In this document: positions 46,777-56,116 of the stretch, piece by piece
How the letters are laid out: every line of letters starts with the position of its first letter
Numbering within the stretch: position 1 is the first letter of the stretch
From: an uncultured Flavobacteriaceae bacterium
GTDB taxonomy: Bacteria > Bacteroidota > Bacteroidia > Flavobacteriales > Flavobacteriaceae
Assembly: GCA_943788695.1 (NCBI GenBank)
Contig: CALSRG010000001.1
Span: 310,001 to 374,000, forward strand
DNA length: 64,000 nucleotides
Reading direction: 5' to 3'
Notes under the pieces: generated by a model
The model's input: the letters and a program-made list of their open reading frames with translations, nothing else
Told to the model about the DNA's origin: nothing
Database searches by the model: none
Position numbers and translations under genes: made by a program

Positions 46777-47306
46777 AGTTATGTTATTTTAATGGTATTA
46801 AAATTACAAAAATTAACAATGGGAGAGAATAGTGTTATTAAAATCGTTTAGAAAATGAATGTAACTATTAATAACTTTTTATTGTTTAGTAATTAATAAA
46901 TTATCGTTGTAAAATTATTTATTACTACCAATTTATTTAAGGGTAAAATCTAAAATACTTATTGATACTATACTTACTCTTTATTAACTATTAATAATAA
47001 AATTTTATTAAAAATTGATTTAATAATTAATAATAAAAAGAAAGTTAATAAGTAATTTAATTAATTGATATATATAATATTAACTATTAAAAGGCTTATG
47101 TATATAACGTTAATAAAGTGTTATTTTAGCTCATAATTATTAATGCAAATAAATTTATACATTCTATAAACAGCCTATTATCATAGAAAATATTTTTATA
47201 AAATTTTAATATTAAATAATTATTTATTTATGATCTGTGAATAAGTTAACAATAGGGAAACAGGTATAGATTTTTAATACAGTAGTTTTGTAGTATAAAT
47301 CACGAT
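46777..47306. other. 530-bp extremely AT-rich intergenic region; possible oriC or regulatory region
   Basis: No gene can be supported here. Hand counts give 8 G/C in 46861-46920 and 3 in 46981-47040 out of 60 bases each. A DnaA-box-like TGTGAATAA (reverse of TTATTCACA) lies at 47236-47244. The 13-base TATTAACTATTAA occurs at 46982-46994 and 47078-47090, and many GTTAATAA and TTATTAA variants occur. rpiB and rnr diverge from it. It could be a replication origin, a DNA-unwinding/attachment region, or a long leader for rnr. The rnr promoter lies at its right edge. Confidence 0.6.
47283..47290 (+). promoter_or_regulatory. -7 promoter element of rnr
   Basis: TAGTTTTG matches TAnnTTTG exactly, 16 bases upstream of the rnr ATG. 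The -33 region is not clear in the AT-rich background. Confidence 0.45.
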
Positions 47307-49490
47307 ATGAGTATAGGAAAGAAGAAAAGTAGAAGTAAATCAAATAATGATCTTACTCATAGAATTATTAAAACTCTACGAGATGCAGGTGATAATCCTC
47401 AAAATTACAAACAAGTTGCGGCTAAATTGAAAATTACAGATGCGAATTCAAGAAATGTGTTAATTAAATCACTTCATAGTTTAGCATTGACTAAGAAAAT
47501 AAAAGAGGTCGAACGTGGTAAGTATAAACTCAATTTTAACGAAAAATATATAGAAGGTCGATTAGATATCTCAGCAAAGGGTAATGGTTATATTATAACA
47601 GATGCTTATGACTCTGATATTTTTATAAAACCAAAATTTTTAGGCAAAGCACTAAATGGTGATATTGTTAAAGGGATTGTTTTTAACAGAAGGAATAGTG
47701 GAAAAATAGAAGGTGAAATTATTGATATCATTCATCGTGATAAAATATCTTATGTAGGAACAGTTCAGTTATCTAAAAGATTTGCCTTTGTTGTACCAGA
47801 TGATGATAAAATGCATGTCGATATTTTTGTGAGTTTATCTGATTTGAATGGCGCGAATGATGGTGATAAAGTGATTGTTGATATTATAGATTGGCCCCAG
47901 AGATCAGAAGCTCCTAATGGAAAAATAATAAAAGTATTAGGAATACCTGGAGAACATAATACTGAAATTCATAGCATTCTTGCAGCTTATAATTTACCGT
48001 ATGAATTTGATAAACATATTATAGATTATGCTAATAATTTAGATACAAGAATATCTGAAAATGATATAAAGTCACGTCGTGATATGCGGGACATTTTAAC
48101 ATTCACTATTGATCCTAAAGATGCAAAAGACTTTGATGATGCTATTTCATATCAAGTGATCGATAAAGATCATTTTGAAGTAGGTATTCATATTGCCGAT
48201 GTATCACACTATTTAGAGCCTGGATCTATCTTAGATAAAGAAGCTTATTCTAGAGCCACATCTGTGTATTTAGTTGATCGTGTTGTACCAATGTTACCTG
48301 AAGTATTATCTAATGAAGCTTGTTCATTAAGACCTCATGAAGATAAATTAACTTTTTCAGCTGTTTTTAAAATGGATAAAAAAGGAAAAGTTAAAGATCA
48401 ATGGATAGGACGAACAATAACACATAGTAATGCTAGATTTTCATATGAAGAAGCTCAAATCATTATTTCTACTAAAGAAAGATTTGTTCCAGCTGATATA
48501 TCTTTAACAACTCAATCTTATGATGTTGATTTAAATTTATTTAACGCTATTATCACATTAAACGATACCGCTAAGATTTTACGGAAAGATCGTATGATTA
48601 ATGGGGCAATATCATTTGATAAAGTTGAGGTTAAATTTGATTTGAACGATCAAGCAAATCCAGTTGGTGTTTTTTTTAAAACAAGTCAAGATGCTAATAA
48701 ATTGATAGAAGAATTTATGCTCTTAGCAAATCGAAGTGTTGCTGAATTTATTGGGAATCAAAAACCTATTAAACCGTTTGTTTATAGAATTCATAACGAA
48801 CCCGATGAACAAAAATTAAATGATCTAAAACAATTGGTAGGAAATTTTGGATATGATATTAATGTGCGAAATCGAAGAACCATAGCGGCATCGTTAAATA
48901 AATTACTCAGTGATATTAAAGGTAAAAAAGAACAAAACTTAATAGATACACTTACGATTCGAACAATGAGCAAGGCAGAGTATTCTACTCAAAATATAGG
49001 TCATTATGGATTATCTTTTGATTATTACAGTCATTTTACATCACCAATTCGTAGGTATCCAGATGTAATGGTTCATCGTCTATTACAGCATTATCTCGAC
49101 CAAGGGGCTACACCAAACGCTGTAGCTTTAGAGGAACAATGTAAACATTGTTCCGAAATGGAATATACCGCCACACGTGCCGAAAGAGATTCTATTAAAT
49201 ACATGCAAATAAAATATATGCAAAACCATGATAATAGAATATTTAACGGCGTTATTTCAGGAGTAACAGATTGGGGTATTTATGTAGAGATTATAGAAAA
49301 TAAATGTGAAGGAATGGTGAGAATGCGTGACATGAAAAACGATCATTTTATTTTTAATCAAACTTCTTATAGTGCTGTAGGACAAAGAACGGGCCAATCA
49401 TATCAATTAGGAGATGCTGTTTCTGTAAGAGTTAAATCTTGCGATTTAGTAAAAAAGCATTTAGATTTTTATCTGGTAGATGTTGATTAA
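47307..49490 (+). CDS. rnr: Ribonuclease R
   Basis: This 727-aa 3'-5' exoribonuclease has an N-terminal winged-helix region, two cold-shock domains (about 65-215), the RNB catalytic domain with DPKDAKDFDDAISYQV (Asp ligands) and a C-terminal S1 domain (IFNGVISGVTDWGIYVEI). Length fits the family. It degrades structured RNA in quality control and cold growth. The gene is AT-rich (about 34% GC in a sampled 180 bases) compared with ~40% elsewhere, although it is a core gene. Confidence 0.96.
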   Translation: MSIGKKKSRSKSNNDLTHRIIKTLRDAGDNPQNYKQVAAKLKITDANSRNVLIKSLHSLALTKKIKEVERGKYKLNFNEKYIEGRLDISAKGNGYIITDAYDSDIFIKPKFLGKALNGDIVKGIVFNRRNSGKIEGEIIDIIHRDKISYVGTVQLSKRFAFVVPDDDKMHVDIFVSLSDLNGANDGDKVIVDIIDWPQRSEAPNGKIIKVLGIPGEHNTEIHSILAAYNLPYEFDKHIIDYANNLDTRISENDIKSRRDMRDILTFTIDPKDAKDFDDAISYQVIDKDHFEVGIHIADVSHYLEPGSILDKEAYSRATSVYLVDRVVPMLPEVLSNEACSLRPHEDKLTFSAVFKMDKKGKVKDQWIGRTITHSNARFSYEEAQIIISTKERFVPADISLTTQSYDVDLNLFNAIITLNDTAKILRKDRMINGAISFDKVEVKFDLNDQANPVGVFFKTSQDANKLIEEFMLLANRSVAEFIGNQKPIKPFVYRIHNEPDEQKLNDLKQLVGNFGYDINVRNRRTIAASLNKLLSDIKGKKEQNLIDTLTIRTMSKAEYSTQNIGHYGLSFDYYSHFTSPIRRYPDVMVHRLLQHYLDQGATPNAVALEEQCKHCSEMEYTATRAERDSIKYMQIKYMQNHDNRIFNGVISGVTDWGIYVEIIENKCEGMVRMRDMKNDHFIFNQTSYSAVGQRTGQSYQLGDAVSVRVKSCDLVKKHLDFYLVDVD

Positions 49491-49564
49491 TTCTGACGAA
49501 TCTAAAGAGATTATACTAATTTTATAAATTATTAAATTAACATCTGCCCTAAAAACTTAAAACA

Positions 49565-50236
49565 ATGAAAAAAATAATATTTTTTATTCTAATATTACCG
49601 ACGTTTTTATTTTCTCAAAACACTGTTACCAGAAACCTAGGTGATTTTAATAAAATTAAAATTTATGATTTAATCAACGTCAAACTGGTTCAATCAGATT
49701 TAAATCGTGTAGAAATATCAGGTACTCATGCTAATGAGGTTCAGTTGATTAATAAATATGGAAAACTAAAAATACGAATGAGTCTCCCAAAAATATTTAA
49801 AGGAGACGATGTTTTAGTCACCTTGTATTATAAATCAATTCAAGCTATTGATGCTAACGAAGGCGCTTATATTTATAGCGACAATTTAATTCAAGTTAAC
49901 AGTTTTGATTGTCGTGCCCAAGAAGGCGCAAGGGTAGAAATAAACATTAAAACGTCATATTTGGAATCTAGAGCTTATTCAGGGGGGATCATTAATCTCA
50001 ACGGAGAGGCTCAAACCCAATTAATTAAAGTTAATACAGGTGGTATTGTTAAGGCACAAAATTTAAAAACTACAGATTCTGAGGTCATTATTCGTGCTGG
50101 CGGCGAAGTAGAAGTGTATGCATCAGGAAAACTTACCGCAGATATCAAAGCAGGTGGAAAAGTATATGTTTATGGCGACCCAAAAATGGTGTCAAAATCA
50201 AAACTTTTAGGAGGTAAAGTTACTTTAATGAATTAA
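49565..50236 (+). CDS. Head GIN domain protein (DUF2807)
   Basis: The 223-aa protein has a signal peptide (ILPTFLFSQN) and the GIN-domain pattern: NLGDFNKIKIYDLINVKLVQSD, then HANEVQLINKYGKLKIRM, IDANEGAYIYS and INTGGIVKAQNL. Repeated beta-helix-like strands run to the end. These proteins fold as a beta-helix and occur widely in Bacteroidota; their function is unknown. Here it is a stand-alone exported domain. A LysE-type gene follows after 7 bases. Confidence 0.88.
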   Translation: MKKIIFFILILPTFLFSQNTVTRNLGDFNKIKIYDLINVKLVQSDLNRVEISGTHANEVQLINKYGKLKIRMSLPKIFKGDDVLVTLYYKSIQAIDANEGAYIYSDNLIQVNSFDCRAQEGARVEINIKTSYLESRAYSGGIINLNGEAQTQLIKVNTGGIVKAQNLKTTDSEVIIRAGGEVEVYASGKLTADIKAGGKVYVYGDPKMVSKSKLLGGKVTLMN

Positions 50237-50243
50237 CCTAAAG

Positions 50244-50903
50244 ATGATTGATTTAATAAAAGCAGCTGTTCCACTAGGGTTCTTTCTAAGCTTTATGCTT
50301 GGACCTGTTTTCTTTATGCTATTAGAAACCAGTGCTACGAAGGGCGTGCGAGCAGCAATTGCTTTTGATTTAGGAGTTATTCTATCAGACATTCTTTTTA
50401 TTACGTTGGCGTACTACAGCAGTTATCAGTTGTTAGATAATTTAAGCAATTCACCCATATTGTATCTTTTGGGTGGTTTTGGTATGGTGATATATGGACT
50501 GGTTTTGGCAGTTAAAAGAATAGAAAAAGAAGATATTTTAATAGAGCAAATTGGTTTAAATTCAAATTACATAAGCCTTATGTTTAAAGGTTTTTTGTTA
50601 AATATTATTAATGTTGGGGTTCTTGTATTTTGGGTAGGGACTGTTATTGTTGTAGGTCCTAACTTTCAAGGATTGATTGAAAATTTCATCGTCTTTTTTG
50701 CAGCCATGTTATCGGTCTACTTTATTACCGATTTATTCAAGATCATTGCAGCAAAGCAACTTCAATCTCAATTGACGCCGAAACGAATCGTTTATGTGAA
50801 AAAAATACTTGGGTATTTATTAGTCATTTGTGGAATTGTACTTGTGGTAAAAGGGTTGATGCCAGGAGACCAATTAAATCCGGCAAACATCTTACAAAGT
50901 TAA
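50244..50903 (+). CDS. LysE family translocator
   Basis: This 219-aa integral membrane protein has six hydrophobic segments. It starts with AAVPLGFFLSFMLGPVFFMLLETSATKG, which carries the conserved GP near the N-terminus of LysE/RhtB exporters, and continues with DLGVILSDILFITLAYYS. Family members export amino acids such as lysine or homoserine; this one's substrate is unknown. Confidence 0.85.
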   Translation: MIDLIKAAVPLGFFLSFMLGPVFFMLLETSATKGVRAAIAFDLGVILSDILFITLAYYSSYQLLDNLSNSPILYLLGGFGMVIYGLVLAVKRIEKEDILIEQIGLNSNYISLMFKGFLLNIINVGVLVFWVGTVIVVGPNFQGLIENFIVFFAAMLSVYFITDLFKIIAAKQLQSQLTPKRIVYVKKILGYLLVICGIVLVVKGLMPGDQLNPANILQS

Positions 50904-50919
50904 AATAAAAAGAACTAAG

Positions 50920-50990
50920 AGGCGTCTAGCGGATTCGAACCGCTGTAAAAGGTTTTGCAGACCTCTGCCTAGCCACTCGGCCAAGACGCC
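50920..50990 (-). tRNA. tRNA-Cys, anticodon GCA
   Basis: A 71-nt cloverleaf on the minus strand: acceptor GGCGTCT/AGACGCC, anticodon stem GAGGT/ACCTT with one G-U pair, loop CTGCAAA giving anticodon GCA, and T stem AGCGG/CCGCT. Discriminator U73 is the cysteinyl-tRNA synthetase identity base. CCA is not encoded. Confidence 0.97.
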
Positions 50991-51043
50991 ATTTTTTGAG
51001 AACACAAATGTAGGAAAAAATTAACCTACGCCCAGTCCACACT

Positions 51044-51403
51044 TTATTTTCTTTCTTTTTTCATTGTAATTGTAACCAACGCAACATCACCACCTATAGG
51101 AGGGTTCACTTTTGATACCGAAACAGTTGCCTTGTTTACTGTTGTGCATTTCAAAAAAATATGGTCTAAAATTGAATGAGCCACAGTCTCAAGTAGTTTT
51201 CTGGGCCGTGACATTTCTTGGGTGATGATTTTTCTTAACAATACATAATCAACAGTATCTTCCAAATGGTCGCTTTGCGCCGATAATGACAGATCGGCCT
51301 CAATATTGAGGTTAACCAAATAATCACTACCAATCATTGTTTCTTCGGCTAAACAACCGTGATAAGCATACACTTTAACTCGATCTAAAGTAATCGTTCC
51401 CAT
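51044..51403 (-). CDS. folB: Dihydroneopterin aldolase
   Basis: The start is placed at the second of two adjacent ATGs (51403), giving 119 aa beginning MGTITLDRVKVYAYHGCL, the usual family N-terminus. Catalytic Glu in CLAEE, Tyr in DTVDYVLLRKI and Lys near the end (VSVSKVNPPIGGD) are conserved. It cleaves 7,8-dihydroneopterin to 6-hydroxymethyl-dihydropterin in folate synthesis. It is divergent from glnS, with 80 bases between. Confidence 0.94.
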   Translation of the reverse strand: MGTITLDRVKVYAYHGCLAEETMIGSDYLVNLNIEADLSLSAQSDHLEDTVDYVLLRKIITQEMSRPRKLLETVAHSILDHIFLKCTTVNKATVSVSKVNPPIGGDVALVTITMKKERK

Positions 51404-51458
51404 CATTAAATATTTTGATTCAAATATAGATTATTCTTCATGGTTTTTGTGTTTTAGT

Positions 51459-51466
51459 TACATTTG
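51459..51466 (+). promoter_or_regulatory. -7 promoter element of glnS
   Basis: TACATTTG matches TAnnTTTG exactly, 17 bases before the glnS ATG. An upstream TTTG is present but only 9 bases away, too close to be the -33 partner. Confidence 0.4.
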
Positions 51467-51483
51467 CTGTTCAAAAGCACAAG

Positions 51484-53502
51484 ATGTCAGAAGCCCGTCA
51501 AACCCGAAACTTTATTACTCAAATCATTGAAGATGATTTGGCTAAAGGATTAACTCCTTCTGCTTTAAGATTTCGATTTCCACCTGAGCCAAACGGCTTT
51601 TTGCACATTGGGCATACCAAAGCCTTGGGTATTAGCTTTGGATTAGGAGAGTATTACAATGCACCTGTTAACCTTCGTTTTGACGACACAAACCCAGCTA
51701 AAGAAGAACAAAAATATGTTGACGCCATAAAAGAAGATATTCGTTGGCTTGGTTATCAGTGGGACAAAGAGTGCTATACTTCTGACTATTTTCAGCAACT
51801 CTACGACTGGGCGGTAGACCTTATTCGAATGGGAAAGGCTTATGTAGACAATCAGTCTAGCGAAGTCATTGCAGACCAAAAGGGATCACCAACACAAGTG
51901 GGAATAAACAGTCCAAACAGAAATAGATCGGTTGACGAAAATTTAGATCTTTTCGAAAAGATGAAATCAGGGGTTTTTGACACCGGCACCCATGTTTTAC
52001 GTGCTAAAATTGATATGGCTAATCCAAACATGTTACTACGCGATCCAATTCTATATCGCATTTTGAAGCAGTCACACCATCGCACAGGTAACGATTGGTG
52101 CATTTACCCCATGTACGATTGGGCACACGGTCAAAGCGATTATGTGGAGCACATTTCACACTCATTATGTTCACTTGAATTTAAGCCCCATCGACCGCTT
52201 TACGAATGGTTTTTAGACCAAATAAGCAATCCTAAAGATTTGTTACCAAAACAGCGTGAATTCGCTCGTCTCAATTTGTCCTACACTATTATGAGTAAGC
52301 GTAAATTACTTAAGCTTGTAGAAGAAGGTGTTGTGAAGGGCTGGGACGACCCTAGGATGCCTACAATATCTGGCTTGCGTCGTCGCGGATATACTCCTTC
52401 AGCATTGAAAAATTTTGTTGAAACAGTAGGTGTTGCGAAACGAGACAACATTATTGATGTGGCACTTTTAGAGTTCTGTGTACGTGAGGATCTAAACCTT
52501 ATTGCGCCCCGCGTTATGGCGGTACTCGACCCAGTCAAGGTCGTTGTCACCAATTATCCTGACAATAAAACAGAGATGTTGCAAGGCGAGCGTAATCCGG
52601 AAAATCCAGACGCAGGAGAGCGAAGCCTTCCATTTTCGAAAAATCTACTCATAGAGCGTGAAGATTTTAAAGAAGTTGCAGAAAAACAATACTTCAGATT
52701 GTCTCTAGGTCAAGAGGTGAGATTGAAAAATGCGTACATTATTAAAGCGCAGAGTGTTGTTAAAGATTCTAATGGTGATATTTTAGAAATTCATTGTACT
52801 TATGATCCAGACAGTTTAAGTGGTAGCGGATCAGATGCTAGTTTAAGAAAGGTTAAAGGTACATTACACTGGGTCTCAGAGCCTGATGCTATTCGTGCGG
52901 AGGTTAGAATATACGACCGACTGTTTATTAACGAATCGCCAGACAACGACAAGGATGTTGATTTTTTAACATATTTGAACCCAGAGTCCCTTCACCATGT
53001 TAACGCCTATGTAGAACCTTCACTTGCCGCAGTAAAAATAGGGGAACATTTCCAATTTCAGCGTTTGGGTTATTTTGTTGTCGACCCTGATAGTGATGCA
53101 AATAAATTAGTGTTCAATAAAACAGTAGGACTTAGAGATAATTGGACTAAAAAAACCGAAACTCCAACCCAACCAATCAACTCCAATAATCAAGCGGCAT
53201 CAAGACCTGCAATTGAAGAAATTAAAAGACTGGGAAAAAAATATACAAATCTTCCAGAAGAAAAAAGACTTAAAGCTCGAGCTGATATTATTGCTTTAGC
53301 ACAAAACGTCAGCTACGACGATTTAGAGCCGTTATTTTCAACCGCTAAGAAAAAAATTGGCACCCGAATAGCTACAGTGCTTGCAACAAGTGTTTGGCTA
53401 GCCAAAGGAGAAGAACGTACAGACGCGATAAACGACTTTTTAACCCAATCAGCTGAGGACAGCAACGCGTTGTTATCCATTGAAGCCAGAGAAATCATTT
53501 AG
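51484..53502 (+). CDS. glnS: Glutaminyl-tRNA synthetase fused to a YqeY-like domain
   Basis: This 672-aa class Ic synthetase has the HIGH motif (H41-I-G-H44, FLHIGHTKALGI), LRFDDTNP and the KMSKS-like MSKRKLL near residue 269. Anticodon-binding beta-barrels follow to about 555. The last ~110 residues, after a Asn/Gln/Pro linker, are helical (IEEIKRLGKKYTNLPEEKRLKARADI) and match the YqeY/GatB-tail type domain. This fusion is known in several Bacteroidota and Deinococcus, where the extension helps bind tRNA-Gln. It is about 120 residues longer than E. coli GlnRS. Confidence 0.92.
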   Translation: MSEARQTRNFITQIIEDDLAKGLTPSALRFRFPPEPNGFLHIGHTKALGISFGLGEYYNAPVNLRFDDTNPAKEEQKYVDAIKEDIRWLGYQWDKECYTSDYFQQLYDWAVDLIRMGKAYVDNQSSEVIADQKGSPTQVGINSPNRNRSVDENLDLFEKMKSGVFDTGTHVLRAKIDMANPNMLLRDPILYRILKQSHHRTGNDWCIYPMYDWAHGQSDYVEHISHSLCSLEFKPHRPLYEWFLDQISNPKDLLPKQREFARLNLSYTIMSKRKLLKLVEEGVVKGWDDPRMPTISGLRRRGYTPSALKNFVETVGVAKRDNIIDVALLEFCVREDLNLIAPRVMAVLDPVKVVVTNYPDNKTEMLQGERNPENPDAGERSLPFSKNLLIEREDFKEVAEKQYFRLSLGQEVRLKNAYIIKAQSVVKDSNGDILEIHCTYDPDSLSGSGSDASLRKVKGTLHWVSEPDAIRAEVRIYDRLFINESPDNDKDVDFLTYLNPESLHHVNAYVEPSLAAVKIGEHFQFQRLGYFVVDPDSDANKLVFNKTVGLRDNWTKKTETPTQPINSNNQAASRPAIEEIKRLGKKYTNLPEEKRLKARADIIALAQNVSYDDLEPLFSTAKKKIGTRIATVLATSVWLAKGEERTDAINDFLTQSAEDSNALLSIEAREII

Positions 53503-54427
53503 TCTCTTTGTTTTTATTACCCTCTTTTATCGCCTCTCCAATTTGATTGCTAGCTGAAAAACTAGCGACCATATCGTTTAGCATATTGCTACCTGCTTGT
53601 GGTGTGTTTGGTAACAAGATTAGGTTACTGTTGGTTCCTTCTCCTAAAGATTGCAACGTATCGTAATGCTGGGTAACTACAATTAGGGCTGATGCTTCTT
53701 GAGAATTGATCCCAACCTTATTCAATACTTCTACAGATTCTTCTAGTCCACGTGCAATTTCGCGCCGCTGGTCCGCGATTCCTTGGCCTTGAAGCCTTTT
53801 GCTTTCAGCCTCAGCTTTAGCTTTTTCAACAATTAGAATACGCTGTGCATCGCCTTCATATTGAGCAGCGATTTTTTCGCGCTCAGAGGCGTTAATGCGG
53901 TTCATCGCTGATTTAACCTGTGCGTCGGGATCGATATCAGTGACCAATGTTTTGATAATGTCATAACCATAATCTGACATGGCGTCGTTAAGTTCTGATT
54001 TTACCGCAATAGCAATGTCGTCTTTCTTTACAAAGACATCATCAAGTTTCATTTTTGGAACCTCAGCGCGAACCACATCAAAGACATAGGAGGTAATTTG
54101 TTCATGGGGGTAATCAAGTTTATAATAAGCCTCATAAACCTTTTCACTGATCACTTTGTATTGAACGGATACTTTTAGTCGGACAAATACATCATCTAAG
54201 GTTTTGGTTTCAATGATAACATCAAGCTGTTGGATTTTTAAGCTCAATCGGCCAGTGATACGATCAATTAAGGGAATTTTGATCTGCAAACCTGATTGGC
54301 GTATTGAATGAAATTTCCCAAAACGCTCTACTATCGCAGCCGTTTGCTGCTTAACAGTAAATAGTGCAGAGAATAGAATAACAATCCCTAAAAGGGAGAA
54401 AAGCATGGTAGTAAAGAGTGTAGGCAT
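53495..54427 (-). CDS. SPFH/Band-7 (stomatin-like) membrane protein
   Basis: The 310-aa protein has one N-terminal membrane segment (about 5-25, LFSLLGIVILFSALF). The Band-7 domain follows (AIVERFGKFHSIRQSGLQIKIPLIDRI, then LDVIIETKTLDDVFVRLKV) along with a coiled-coil (about 185-225, EREKIAAQYEGDAQRILIVEKAKAEAESKR). It resembles QmcA/stomatin proteins that form large ring assemblies and partner with membrane proteases. It has an 8-base convergent overlap with glnS. No NfeD partner is next to it. Confidence 0.92.
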   Translation of the reverse strand: MPTLFTTMLFSLLGIVILFSALFTVKQQTAAIVERFGKFHSIRQSGLQIKIPLIDRITGRLSLKIQQLDVIIETKTLDDVFVRLKVSVQYKVISEKVYEAYYKLDYPHEQITSYVFDVVRAEVPKMKLDDVFVKKDDIAIAVKSELNDAMSDYGYDIIKTLVTDIDPDAQVKSAMNRINASEREKIAAQYEGDAQRILIVEKAKAEAESKRLQGQGIADQRREIARGLEESVEVLNKVGINSQEASALIVVTQHYDTLQSLGEGTNSNLILLPNTPQAGSNMLNDMVASFSASNQIGEAIKEGNKNKETK

Positions 54428-54488
54428 AATGGCTTATTTTTAAATTTGATTGAGTACTAAAGATAAGAAATTAAAAGTTAACCAACCG

Positions 54489-56003
54489 TTAGTTAGCTTC
54501 AATAGCGTGCTGAAATTTTCCTATCCTGCTACAAACACAATCTTTACCCAGAAGAGACATAATAACGAAAACATCTGGGCCTTTTAAGTCACCGACCAGT
54601 GCTAGCCTTAGCGGCTGCATCACTGCTCCAAATCCAATTTGTTGGTCACTTATCCAGCTTTTTATGGCACTCTGAAGTGCTTCTGGTGTGAATACTTTCT
54701 GCGACTTTAAGATGGCTTTGGTTTGATCTAAAATGTCAAAAGTGTCTGCCCTTAAAGTTTTTTTTAATGCTCTTTCTTTAAATTTTTGAGGCGCTTCAAA
54801 GAAAAATCCCGCAACCTTCCAAAAATCATTAACAAAAACCAAACGCTCTTGGGTAATCCTGATGATTTTATTAAGTTGAGAATGCTCAACAGACTTTAAT
54901 TGTGGGTAATTTGCGATAATCATTGATGAAAGAGAATCAACAGATAGCTGTGCCACATACTGCTGGTTAAACCATTTAAGTTTATCAATGTCAAATCGTG
55001 CCCCAGCTTTATTAACCGAGGTTAAGTCAAAGGCTGAAATCATTTCATTTAGTTTAAATAGTTCTTCTTCTGTCCCTGGGTTCCAACCTAACAAACCTAA
55101 AAAGTTGATTAAAGCCTCAGGTAAATATCCAGCGCCTTTAAACCCCTGAGAAAGGCGCTCATCGCCCTGCCAGTCTAAAGGAAAGACGGGAAAGCCAAAT
55201 TTGTCGCCATCACGCTTGCTTAATTTTCCTTTTCCCGAAGGCTTGAGAATGAGAGGCAGATGTGCAAATTCGGGTTTATCCCAACCAAACGCTTCGTACA
55301 ATAAAACATGAAGAGCCATTGAGGGCAGCCATTCCTCTCCGCGAATAACATGGGTGATTTTCATTAAATGGTCATCAACAACATTTGCCAAATGATAGGT
55401 GGGCATCCCGTCGCTCTTAAACAGTACTTTGTCGTCGAGTGTATTACAGTCGATAGTGATCTTCCCTCTGATAATATCATTCATTTCTATAATTCGCCCT
55501 TGTGGCGCCTTAAACCTCACAACAAAATCGTGTCCCGATCCTATTTTGTCCTTAACCTCTTCCGCTGTCAATGTTAAACTGTTGGACAATGACCCTCTGC
55601 TTTGGTGGTTGTAGATAAAAGCACCACCTTTTGCTTCGTGATCTTTGCGAAACTCGTCTAAAGTCTCGGCGGTGTCAAAGGCGTAATATGCGTCACCATT
55701 TTCAAGAAGCGTGTTTATATATTGTTTATAAATTGCTTTTCGTTCACTTTGCCGGTAAGGTCCGTACTTACCTGGCTGTAGAGGGCTTTCGTCAGCAGGA
55801 ATGTTACACCAGGACAAAGATTCTGAAATATAATTCTCAGCGCCAGGAACATACCTTTTGTGGTCAGTGTCCTCAATCCGTAATACAAATGTACCACCCT
55901 GTTTTTTGGCAAATAAATAATTAAATAACGCTGTTCTAAGTCCTCCAATATGAAGAGGTCCTGTAGGACTAGGCGCAAAGCGGACACGAACCGGATGAGT
56001 CAT
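54489..56003 (-). CDS. gltX: Glutamyl-tRNA synthetase
   Basis: The 504-aa protein has HIGH-type PSPTGPLHIGGLRTALFNYL (residues 11-30), VLRIEDTD and the KMSKS-type KLSKRDGD around residue 260. A C-terminal helical anticodon domain follows, ending with LLGKDCVCSRIGKF. It charges tRNA-Glu and is probably discriminating, because a dedicated GlnRS is encoded 1 kb away. It is divergent from the DUF4175 gene. Confidence 0.96.
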   Translation of the reverse strand: MTHPVRVRFAPSPTGPLHIGGLRTALFNYLFAKKQGGTFVLRIEDTDHKRYVPGAENYISESLSWCNIPADESPLQPGKYGPYRQSERKAIYKQYINTLLENGDAYYAFDTAETLDEFRKDHEAKGGAFIYNHQSRGSLSNSLTLTAEEVKDKIGSGHDFVVRFKAPQGRIIEMNDIIRGKITIDCNTLDDKVLFKSDGMPTYHLANVVDDHLMKITHVIRGEEWLPSMALHVLLYEAFGWDKPEFAHLPLILKPSGKGKLSKRDGDKFGFPVFPLDWQGDERLSQGFKGAGYLPEALINFLGLLGWNPGTEEELFKLNEMISAFDLTSVNKAGARFDIDKLKWFNQQYVAQLSVDSLSSMIIANYPQLKSVEHSQLNKIIRITQERLVFVNDFWKVAGFFFEAPQKFKERALKKTLRADTFDILDQTKAILKSQKVFTPEALQSAIKSWISDQQIGFGAVMQPLRLALVGDLKGPDVFVIMSLLGKDCVCSRIGKFQHAIEAN

Positions 56004-56116
56004 GCTAAATGGTTTATTGCAAAGATAGCATCAAAACTATTAAATGGGCATGCAATTTGATGGATACTTGATATGCCTAAAAATTGTAGTTTTACCTAAG
56101 ATTTTCGAGTCATCCA

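Noticed and set aside
44992..50903. AT-rich stretch as a horizontally acquired island
   Set aside because: It contains core genes (rpiB, rnr, a tRNA, folB nearby), no mobility gene and no attachment repeats. The low GC is graded toward the spacer, which fits a chromosomal GC valley better.
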